Shown: piece after piece, positions 55,351 to 64,000 of the stretch | How the letters are laid out: every line of letters starts with the position of its first letter | Position numbering within the stretch: the first letter of the stretch is position 1 | Assembly (NCBI GenBank): GCA_963965975.1 | Contig: OZ014412.1 | Coordinates: forward strand, 6,264,501-6,328,500 | Length of the DNA stretch: 64,000 nucleotides | Reading direction: 5' to 3' | From: Xestospongia bergquistia | Taxonomy: Eukaryota > Porifera > Demospongiae > Haplosclerida > Petrosiidae | Notes under the pieces: generated by a model | Told to the model about the DNA's origin: nothing | The model's input: only the letters and a program-made list of their open reading frames with translations | Databases searched by the model: none | Position numbers and translations under genes: made by a program

Positions 55351-56564
55351 TTATAAATTCCACAATAAGAATCATCACACACAGGGCCAACATCAATGAA
55401 AGTTTTTGTGTCTGACTAATGAATGATATATAAAGCAGAATCTTCATAGCTCTGACATTACTACATGACTGTCAAGTTTAAATCAAGTTTAACAGCAGTG
55501 TTTCTGTTAACCAGGGTTAATCATAGAAATGTTGGATAATGACATCACTAACATCATAGTGATCTTATCACAGGAAAAATTATGTCAAGAACCACCAACA
55601 AGATATATTGCCATCATTACATAACTGCAGACAATATAGCAGGAATTGTCTAAACAAGTTTTAGCATTTGTTATAATACATAATGTAATGAAGTAAATAA
55701 ACTAAGATACTATGAATGCCATCTGCTATATCATTAATTAATACCAATTGTATGGAAGCCAAGTAGGACAGTCTAAGGTCAGCAAATGTTAGTACTAATT
55801 CCTAGGCCTATTCTCAAACTATAGCATTAAAATATATGACCAAATATTTCGTCTGTCCCACTGGGATGAGACCAAAGGTCAGACTGTCCCACTGACCATA
55901 TGCTAATTGCAATTTAGTCAGGCCTAAATTCATCTGATTCAAGCACAAAAGTAGTTGCTAATATTAGACCTTGTTTAAGTTTGTCCAGTAATTTAGCTGT
56001 TGTTCATTGGACACAGCTGTCATGAATATAAACGACATAACTATGTCATAAATATAAAGGTTATAATTATACTATTCTTTATATTAATAGCTTTTCTCTG
56101 AGATATGTCCCAGGCTTTTATGCAATTACTCATACTGTAATAGAAATATTGTATGCGTTAGTAAGTTAATTGTATGCTAAGTCCTCTCCAAAGATTTTGT
56201 CCATCATATGGTCTACTTCATGTTTTAATCCTTTGTAGTATTCATCCATTGTATTAAATTGACCTTCATTTTTCTCTGTTTCATCATAATTTATCACAAT
56301 ATCACATTTTCATCATCATTGTCATAGTCATTTGTTTCTTCACCATTCTCTTCTAAGATAATTTCTTTGTTTTTTTGTTTTTTTTATTATAAAACACAAA
56401 AGACACTCAATAGCAAAGGTAACATAAAGAGTATCAATAACAATACTGAATTCGTAATGAGAATAATATAACATAAGAAGTAAAGGATTAATAATAATTG
56501 ATGATATTGATAGATGAATTAATAAATAAATATGAACAATATGTATGCTATATTCCTGATAGTT
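55351..56564. repeat. Large repeated block R, copy with LINE
   Basis: Parallels 38330-39540 closely, including the CGACATAACTATGTCATAAATATAAAGG duplication near 56030. The minus-strand transmembrane/tail remnant is at about 56190-56470. Confidence 0.75.
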
Positions 56565-57065
56565 CTAAAATAAATTAAAAATATTTTGCTTTAACTGACT
56601 TACAGAGTTGAGATCTTTGAATGAGGTGGGAAGGAAATTCCAACGGGAGATAACACTGGGAAGGAAGGAGTTGAGGGTAGCAGAAGATCTGGAGAAGGGT
56701 GGATTCAGATTTATTGGGTGGAAACCGTGTAAATTATAAGAGGACTGATTTTGAAATGAAGAAGAGCCAGCAGGAATGTAGAGATTACTATAAATAAACT
56801 TGTATAAAAGGACAAGCTTGGATGTTGTGTTCTGTACGTGAGAGGATAGAGAAGGAAGCTTAAAGAGTTTTAGAAGTAGAGGATAATCAGAGGTCCAATT
56901 TTTACTGCAAAGTTTTAGCACGAAGTGTTGAACTTTTTCCAATTTGTTGATGTTAGGAATGGAATATGGATCCCAAACAGAGGAGCTGTACATAAGGATG
57001 GGGAGGATTAATGTCAAATACAATTTGATAAGAACAGAAGAAGAAGAGTTATAATACCTTGACAC
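56490..57065 (-). mobile_element. 5'-truncated LINE 3' end, longer open frame
   Basis: The minus frame 56565-57071 (168 codons) covers the C-terminal part of a LINE reverse transcriptase: LIKLYLTLILPILMYSSSVW, then INKLEKVQHFVLKLCSKNW, and the terminal NSFLPSVISRWNFLPTSF / LKQNIFNLF. The polymerase core with its catalytic residues is missing, so the element is dead. It is the better-preserved twin of 39466-40015. Confidence 0.85.
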
Positions 57066-57074
57066 GTACATCTA

Positions 57075-57245
57075 TACTGACAAGTGATGTCTTTGTATAC
57101 ACAGTTGCTACAATGATAGCTAGGTCCAAATTCTTTTCCTGCTTGATGGCAACCACATCTACCTTTACATCTTTTAGCAAGATCTTTTAGCGGTTACTTT
57201 CATGTTGATGTTAGTGATACCATTATCTGTATCTTATAATAGTTG
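57075..57245 (-). pseudogene. CXC-type cysteine-rich exon fragment, second copy
   Basis: Minus-strand counterpart of 40016-40210: AGKEFGPSYHCSNC-like sequence with a small tandem duplication (GATCTTTTAGC, near 57180) that breaks the frame upstream. It is joined to the LINE at the same point as in the other copy. Confidence 0.5.
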
Positions 57246-57412
57246 TAACTTATTATATACAAGTCGCCATAGTGAATGTCACAAAAGTCATATTTGTTTA
57301 TCAATTATATAAAGGCTGTGCATCAAAGTCTAGTTCACCTAATACTTACTGTGCAAATTGTACTGTGGTCATTCTTGCCTCATAGTGCATAGTGATTTGC
57401 AATATCTAAGTA

Positions 57413-57414
<2 letters not shown>

Positions 57415-57471
<57 letters not shown>
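57415..57471. repeat. (TA)n microsatellite
   Basis: About 28 TA repeats in the upstream region of the EF-hand stub at 57659. Confidence 0.95.
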
Positions 57472-57478
<7 letters not shown>

Positions 57479-57658
57479 CTCAATAGCTATTGCCCAAAGA
57501 AAGGTGGACAACTCTTGCACCCATAACCAGTTAAAAAACCAAATTACTAACATATTAATATAATCCCGAACGAGGTAATTATAGCACATGCGCAAGGGTT
57601 AGATGAGAAATAAAAGGGGTTAGATGAGAAATCTGACTACTCAGAGCTGCTGAACATA

Positions 57659-57685
57659 ATGGCAATGATAAAGAAGCTATCTACA
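57659..57685 (+). pseudogene. EF-hand copy 15, first nine codons only
   Basis: The promoter region, 5' leader and start (MAMIKKLST) of a presequence-less copy are present. At 57685 the sequence changes to unrelated DNA (TTGAACCTTGTAAGAGTGG). Its NRF-1-type site has a mutation (GCACATGCGC). Confidence 0.85.
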
Positions 57686-57800
57686 TTGAACCTTGTAAGA
57701 GTGGACATGGTTAATATAATGTATAATAAAAATATATTATTTAATATTAGTAACTCTTCACTACAATAAAGTACAATTTTTATAATTTCTATTATAGTTA

Positions 57801-58091
57801 ATGAAAGACAATAAACCTCATGTTTATCAGGTAATAAACAAACATGTTACATTACTGAGTTGTTTACTTAACAGTGAGTATACCAGTCAGTATGTTTCTC
57901 TATTAACTGCTGTTATTACTACATTTATTGTCTATCTCATTATGAGAAGGAGGAGCTACAATAAAGACACTCCACTCACTACTACTACCCAATTAGGTCC
58001 GATATATGATGATGTTAAGTTACCAGTGACTTCAGAACAGAAAGAGATCATTGAATTACAAGGAAATACTGCTTATGGATATATTAATTAA
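57801..58091 (+). CDS. Receptor-like transmembrane segment and cytoplasmic tail (terminal exon)
   Basis: The open frame reads 96 codons, but the first part probably contains a 44-bp intron (GTAATAAACAAAC..TTAACAG, 57830-57873), so the real last exon is likely 57874-58091. It encodes YVSLLTAVITTFIVYLIM (membrane span), RRRSYNK (stop-transfer), then a tail with GPIYDDVKL and a terminal NTAYGYIN (YxxI and YxN patterns). Such short tails with paired tyrosines suggest a single-pass signalling or adhesion receptor binding SH2 proteins. No ectodomain exons are found upstream within the window, where duplicated EF-hand DNA intervenes, so it is probably a 3' fragment or the end of a rearranged gene. 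Confidence 0.5.
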   Translation: MKDNKPHVYQVINKHVTLLSCLLNSEYTSQYVSLLTAVITTFIVYLIMRRRSYNKDTPLTTTTQLGPIYDDVKLPVTSEQKEIIELQGNTAYGYIN

Positions 58092-60016
58092 GAACATGTG
58101 CTAACTTTATTATACATAATTATTAAACTCAGTCAAGTTATGTGATGACAGTATGTTTAGTATTAATTAATGTTTAATTACAAAGAGACTCATTTAGAAA
58201 ACAATCACATTGGTGACAAAAATAAATAATAGAGTCAATAATTTATTTGATGTAATTAATTATGTTATTTACATAATATAATAGTTACAACTGATAATTA
58301 ATAGGGTATTCATTCTAAAAATATTTCTAAGATTATAGTAGGAAATTCAAGATGATAACTTGATAAGGCACATTGATTTGATGATAATAAGATCACAAAT
58401 GATTTAAAAATACAACAAAATAACATAACAGTAAACAAATTTAAACAAATGTGTCATCATTTTTTTACAATTTTTGTATTAATTGTTGCAATTTACTTTC
58501 ATCTTTCCAATTATGTACATGTACATGTATATAGCACTCAACAACACCCACACATAGTGTAATTATAACATGTGGTCTGTTCAGTTTACAATAACTATCA
58601 TAACATATGTACTTCATTTCCTTTATAACCAACAAAATATAATATACAGTATATAATAAATGGAAGGAAGCAATTATTCAATTGATAATATAACATTATA
58701 TATGTTTTATTTAGGGATTGCTATATGAAAGTTGTGTGTCACAAATATCCTTACCTTGTATGTTTACTTTTTGGCATTGTCAATTCAACATGTTCATTCA
58801 TTTTTACAAGTATTTTTTCATTACTTAAAAATGTTGACATGAATATCATCCTTTAAGAAATTTAATCCTGATAACCACACATTAATTAAACAATAACAAT
58901 AACATATAATACATTTAAAAAATCCATATCAATATGACATGCTATATAGACCACAAGTTATATTCTATATACTATACTCCAATATAAGTTACTACTTAAA
59001 ACTAGTACTTATATTTTTAATGTTGTAATTGTATCGTTATATAATATAGTAATTAACCCCCAAGGTGACATGTGAGTGAAGGTTACAGTACTTGCTTTGT
59101 TGCATCTAGTAATTGATCGGGGTATTTATTTTTTAAATATTATTGAGACTATAAAAATTAATGAAAAAGAAATATTGATTGTTTTCGTTTGATGATAATG
59201 AGATCATTGACTTAAATAATTATAACAAAGTAAACAGTAAATAATTTTAAGCAAATGGTTGAAGTATATCATTAGATTTTTTATGATTTTTGTAATGAAT
59301 TTGCATTTCAATTAGACCATCTTTCCAAGTATGTACATGTACATGTATATAGTACTTAACAACACCCACCCACACAAAGAGTAATTATAACATGTGGTCT
59401 GTTCAGTTTACATTAACTATCATAACATATGTACTTCATTTCACCAGCAAAATATAATATATAGTATATAAAACAAGGAAAATATACTTGTGAAAACAAA
59501 GTGGCATCTCTACGTCAAAAAATGAAAAAAACATACTAAAGATGTGTAGAGATTTGTTGTAGTAAATCAATTCAATATAACAGTTCATATATATATATAT
59601 ATAAGTAACAGTTGATATCACAATATTATAAATCTCATGTAGTGCTTGTTATAATGAAGTGATGTGTAATAACTTTGTTTGTTTTCATTTGGATATTAAT
59701 TGTCAACACTAAATGTTTTGTTATTTTTTAATTGATTTTTATTTCTTGTTTCAAAGTTTTTTTTAGCAATACAAAAATCATATTAAATACTATCATATTA
59801 TTAGACATCTTACTCACAGTATATAGTGACACAATAGAATATTACCATTTATTAATGACCAAGATTTAATTGTCAAACCATAAAACATTATCTTACCATA
59901 TTGACTTATATAGATATCAATATAGTTATTTTATGTATATAATTAGTAACTTATAGCTTTTATGTTTCATCATCATCAGTATGACAATATCAACATTATA
60001 TGTGATGTTTACATTA
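58092..60016. other. AT-rich spacer with an internal duplication
   Basis: No gene seen. 58500-58680 (ATGTACATGTACATGTATATAG, then CATGTGGTCTGTTCAGTTTAC) is repeated at 59330-59470, and parts recur at 61360-61700, so this region is made of diverged local duplications. Confidence 0.5.
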
Positions 60017-60248
60017 GAAGTGCCTATAGATCTGTCAAAGAAGTGATACATTTCTGTGCATAATTAATGTTTAGGAACTGCCTATAGGTCTGTCAAGGAA
60101 ATGATACATTGCTGTGAATAGTTAATATTTAGGAACTGCCTATAGGTCTGTCAAGGAAGTGATACATTGCTGTGTATAGTTAATGTTTAGGAACTGCCTC
60201 TAGGTCTGTCAAGGAAGTGATACATTGCTATGCATAATTAATGTTTAA
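60017..60248. repeat. 58-bp tandem repeat, 4 copies
   Basis: The unit GAACTGCCTATAGGTCTGTC followed by AAGGAAGTGATACATTGCTGTGTATAGTTAATGTTTAG starts at 60017, 60075, 60133 and 60191. Two degraded units occur at about 61965-62095 in the duplicated downstream region. Confidence 0.93.
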
Positions 60249-60541
60249 GAAGTGTATTTACTCTGGACAATGAGAATGAAATAAGTAAAAAAAATATGTA
60301 TACTTCATCGATTAGTTCTGTAGGCTGCATCTCTTATAATATTACAAAGAACACAGAGAACTATTATTATGATTTGGAAGGTGTATATTATTTATTTAGT
60401 AATATAATTAGTCTACATGTTACTAAATAGACATTACATTAATAATATATAAACTCAACCCACAAAGACACCACCTCCATTAATAAGTCTATTCATTATA
60501 TTACAATATCATAAGTTAATGACCCTATCAATGTAATCAAA

Positions 60542-60589
60542 ATGGATAAGTGTGTTACAACATATTTGATTTCTCTTCTTTTATCATAA
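60542..60589 (+). pseudogene. Signal-peptide-like first exon, interrupted
   Basis: ATG at 60542 reads MDKCVTTYLISLLLS and then TAA. The short Lys-containing start and Leu-rich core look like a signal peptide. A partner at 62399 (MDKCATIYLISLLLF, then TGA) has the same form. Both lie about 50-90 bp before an acceptor (TTCTTATAG). I see no GT donor before either stop, so the exon is either broken or continues differently. Confidence 0.4.
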
Positions 60590-60634
60590 ATGAGTTAATA
60601 TATTTTAACACAATATTTGAAGCTCATTTCTTAT

Positions 60635-60830
60635 AGTGAAAATAGAAGCTTCAGTTATAAGTCTAGACTGTAATCATGGAGTATATCCACAAACACAAGG
60701 AGCACTCACTTGTAAAATAAATGGCATTGAAGAAACTTGGTACTCTCCATCATCTTGCACTGCAACCATAAGTTATGGACAAGTTAGCTATCTTAAAATT
60801 GATAATACTGGATTTACGCTGTTTTTGTGA
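60635..60830 (+). CDS. Cysteine-containing ectodomain exon of a receptor-like gene
   Basis: After the acceptor TCATTTCTTATAG the frame runs to TGA at 60828-60830: KIEASVISLDCNHGVYPQTQ, GALTCKINGIEETWYS, SSCTATISYGQVSYLKIDN and TGFTLFL. Three cysteines and alternating hydrophobic residues suggest a small beta-rich extracellular domain, but I cannot name the family. A truncated twin begins at 62491. Position after a signal-peptide-like exon and before transmembrane exons supports a receptor-like gene, probably decayed. Confidence 0.4.
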
Positions 60831-62398
60831 GCAATAATTCTGGACTAACAACTAATTTAAGTTTTATTGCCACTACTGATAGATAACAGAGTGTATAATT
60901 TTTTTTTGGATTTTACTCCATTACAGTAAGATAATAAGTTCACATCCATTTATTAACTAAAGTATATTTTGTTATATGATAGACATAAAAAAAATTGTGA
61001 ACACAACATGTTGTATTTGTATGACTTAAAGGTATGTGTACTAATTTCATTGTTATACAATATGAACTTCATATGATCTTATTAACAACTGTTATTATTA
61101 TCATTATTATCTAGTTAAAAACACTGTAATATTTTAATATCTTTAATTAATTATTGTTTTTTTTTTTTAAATTGATGCTGACATGAGTATAATCTTTCTT
61201 TTCAGCAAATATAAACTATTTCATAAATAATAACAAAAATCATTAATAATCTTTATAATAATGATACAATAACAGTAAACTATAATTATGTAATTATATT
61301 ACATAAGTAAACAAACAAAGTAAAGATTTGTACAAAACATCAATTCCAAATAAAAATTCCTAATATAAGTAGTAATTATTCAAGTAATAATACATCATAT
61401 AAGCCACATGTAGGAATTGCTATATGGAAGTAGTGTGTCACAAGTATGCTTATCATGTTATGCTTACTTTTTGGCATGGTCAATTCAACAAATTCATTCA
61501 TTTTACAAGTAATTTTCATTACTTAAAAAATGATGTTGACATGAACATCCTTTAAGAAATATAATCCTGATAAATAAATACACTGGCATATAATTAATTA
61601 TGTAATAACAACAACTCATATTATATTAAAATACAAGTCATATAAATATGACATGCTATATATAGACCACATGTTATAAATTCTATGTACTATATTCTAA
61701 TGTTGTCAACACTAAATGCTTTTTTAAAATTGATTTTTATTTCTTGTTTCCAAGTTTTTTTAGTAATACTAAAATCATATTATGTAGTATAAGATATCAT
61801 TAGACATCTTACAGTATATAGTGACACATTGAAAATGATACTATGCATTAATGACCAAGATTTACTTGTCAAGCATTATTTATGTAGAAAAATAATAACT
61901 TACAGCTTTATATGACCATTATCAAGGATGACAACATTAACATTTTTGGTGACATTATTTACATTAGAAGTCCCTATAGGTTCAGCAGGAAGAGACACAT
62001 TGCTGTGTATAGTTAATGTTTAGAAGTGCCTATATTTAATTTCTGGCAAGAAGTGATACATTGCTGTATATAGTTAATAATTAGGTTTAGGAACTGTCTT
62101 CACTCTGTAAAGTGAGAATAAAATAAGTATCATTTACAAAAGCTTTATGTATAGTTGATTAGTACTACAAGCTGTACCACTAATCAGATATAATATATAT
62201 AAAGAATACAGAGAACTACACTATTGTTGAGATTTGGGAGATGTATATTATTTATATAGTAATATAATTAATCTACATGTTATTAAATAGACATTACATT
62301 AATAATATATAAACTCAACCCACAAAGACACCACCTCCATTAATAAGTCTATTTAATATCACAAGTTAATGATCATTTAGTCTACCAATGTAGTCAAA
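60831..62398. other. Duplicated AT-rich region
   Basis: Second, diverged version of 58700-60540, including degraded 58-bp units and the conserved AAACTCAACCCACAAAGACACCACC stretch (60450 and 62310). No gene until the second signal-peptide-like start. Confidence 0.55.
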
Positions 62399-62521
62399 AT
62401 GGATAAATGTGCTACAATATATTTGATTTCTCTTCTCTTATTTTGAGTTAATATATTATAACACAATATTTGTAGTTTATTTCTTATAGTGAACATAGAA
62501 GCTTCAGTTACAAGTCTAGAC
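62399..62521 (+). pseudogene. Second receptor-like 5' end, truncated
   Basis: Signal-peptide-like MDKCATIYLISLLLF (62399-62443) then TGA. An acceptor TTTCTTATAG follows near 62489, then the beginning of the ectodomain exon (EASVTSLD), cut off at 62521 where unrelated sequence starts. Duplicate of 60542-60830. Confidence 0.5.
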
Positions 62522-62563
62522 TGAGTTAATCAATTATTATTAAAATAGCTATTTCTACTTTGA

Positions 62564-63324
62564 TAGTCACTACCACACACCATCATCATCATCTGTTGGA
62601 ATATATTATGTTGTTGGAGTTGTTGGAGTTATTATTGTTTTCATACTAATTGCTGTAGTACTAGTTCTAACTGGTTGTATAATAATTTGAAGACAAAATA
62701 AAAGTCAGACCCTCTAGTAATTTCTTGATGCTTTAAACTCTTAAGATAGATAACAAACCAAGTGGTAGTCCATTAACTATTTCTCTGAGGTAAGCTAATA
62801 AGCCATATATATTAACAGTTCAATGATCATACTTTAGAAGTATCAAAGACAATAACATAAAAGAGGTATAATATTGTTACTTACATGTACAAAGATAAGA
62901 ACAGGATCAAGTTTCAAAATCCTATGCAATACCTACACAATAAATTAAATAAATTATTACATTTATATTAGACTTTGATAGTCACATTCTGAATGAATCA
63001 CAACCTTATTTATTCCATTATAGTTATCTTCAGATCTCACCTATGCTGAAGTAGATAAGAAACCATAACTTTTATCTCTATAATATGATGAAGTACCTCC
63101 TTCCATACCACCTTAATTATGACCAACCACCTCCTATAACTCTGTTCCATATTGGAGGTAAGCCACCTGTATCTCCATATAATGAATCTTTGAAAGCTCA
63201 GTACTCTGGAGTCAAGAGAAACGACATTGGACCTCATGTAAAACCTCATATTAGTACAGCAGCTGGAGGTGATTATTCAATATTAAAGAGAGATATAGAA
63301 ATATTGGATAATGACATCACTTAA
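62564..63324 (+). pseudogene. Transmembrane exon and ITIM-bearing tail of a receptor-like gene
   Basis: A transmembrane exon starts after TACTTTGATAG (near 62563): HYHTPSSSSVGIYYV, then VGVIIVFILIAVVLVLTG. Splicing GGTT|GTATAA to TCTTCAG|ATCTCACC (exon from about 63036) restores the frame and gives LTYAEVDKKP, whose LTYAEV fits the ITIM consensus exactly. A TAA follows at once. Further stretches in the same or another frame (YDEVPPSIPP; and 63085-63324 with PPPITLFHIGGKPPVSPYNE, YSGVKRNDIGPHVKP, DYSILKRD) look like the rest of a tyrosine-rich tail, broken by frameshifts and stops. The 3' end runs into the start of block R. Confidence 0.5.
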
Positions 63325-64000
63325 CATCATAGTGATGCTATCATAGGACAAATTATGTCAAGGACCACCAGCAAGATAGCATTAATATATTGCCATCATT
63401 ACATATATAACTGCAGACAAATATAGTGGGAGTTGTCTAAACAAATTTTAGCATTTGTTATAATACGTAATACTATCAAGTAAATTAACTAAGATATTAT
63501 GAATGCCATCTGCATGCTATATCATTAATTAATACCAATATTGTATGGAAACCAAGTAGGATAGTGCAAGATCAATAGTACTGATTCCTAGGCCTACTCC
63601 CTAACTCTAAATGTAAAGGGTTAAAATATATGACCTGAGTATGTCTGTCCCACTGGGCCGAGACCAAAGGTCAGATTGTCCCACTGACCATATCCTAATT
63701 GCAATTTAAGCACAGAAGTAGCTACTAATAGTGGATATTGTTTACATTTATCCAGTATTTTAGCTGTTGTTTATCAGACACAGCTGAAAGTCATGAATAT
63801 AAAGGCTATAATTATACTATTCTTTAGATTAATAGCTTTTCTCTAAGATATGTCCCAGGCTTTTATGCAATTACTGATACTATAATAGAAATATTGTATG
63901 CATTAGTAAGTTAATTGTATGCTAAGTTCTCTCCAAAGTTTTTTCCATCATATGGTCTACTTCATGTCTTAATCCTTTGTAGTAGTCATCCTCTGTTTCA
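63297..64000. repeat. Large repeated block R, copy at the receptor gene 3' end, cut by the window edge
   Basis: From ATATTGGATAATGACATCAC to the window end this parallels 33914-34640, 38498-39240, 51414-52155 and 55523-56285. Here it is continuous with receptor tail sequence, so this may be the locus from which the other copies were derived. Confidence 0.75.

Noticed and set aside
63133-63230. A possible 44-bp intron (GTAAGCC..GCTCAG) in the receptor tail
   Set aside because: Splicing it leads to a poor frame with an early stop, whereas reading through keeps a long tyrosine- and proline-rich frame.
1-64000. tRNA or rRNA genes
   Set aside because: No cloverleaf-compatible or rRNA-like stretch was recognised. 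The tRNA-like complement at 15454-15471 is the primer-binding site of the retrotransposon.

Overview
The window is AT-rich eukaryotic DNA: standard-code genes with tiny GT-AG introns (42-50 bp), many microsatellites, three minisatellite families and both LTR and non-LTR retrotransposon sequence. The compact introns, receptor-tail exons with tyrosine motifs, a TRIM-type gene and an EF-hand family of the sarcoplasmic/photoprotein type fit a demosponge (Amphimedon-like). That assignment is an inference from style, not from a database match.

The dominant content, about 2-54 kb, is a tandemly amplified family of EF-hand calcium-binding genes. One divergent member (2193-2799) opens the window. It is followed by about 15 plus-strand copies, fragments included, built on one three-exon plan: exon 1 carries a basic presequence and a degenerate EF1, exon 2 is 100 nt, and exon 3 carries EF3 and EF4. 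Intact copies are at 22486, 32113 and 36429 (with presequence) and at 40609 and 52662 (presequence lost). Copies at 27567 and 45962 have altered C-termini. The others are broken at 7984, 10399/15933, 24707, 26503, 30933, 35046, 42908, 47672 and 57659. Minus-strand relics of the same family lie at 4.8, 7.4, 9.3, 18.1 and 42.3 kb, mostly just upstream of plus-strand copies, which suggests an ancestral head-to-head pair.

An apparently intact Ty3/gypsy element of Gmr1 type (10705-15761, minus strand) sits in intron 1 of one copy. Its two 287-bp LTRs read the same, it has a 5-bp target duplication, and a single 1446-codon gag-protease-integrase-RT-RNase H frame places integrase before RT. A RING/B-box gene at 25650 is cut off and runs into an EF-hand exon.

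From 33 kb onward a second repeated block appears about seven times, whole or in part. It carries the 3' end of a receptor-like gene, a minus-strand transmembrane/tail fragment and, in some copies, a LINE 3' end joined to a CXC-type cysteine-rich exon. Compound minisatellites (41-bp then 46-bp units) occupy 50.1-51.2 and 54.7-55.4 kb. The right end (57.7-63.3 kb) holds two diverged receptor-like exon sets: signal-peptide-like exons, a short cysteine-containing exon, transmembrane exons and tails with tyrosine motifs, one a consensus ITIM. Most of these are broken or partial. No rRNA, tRNA or CRISPR was recognised.
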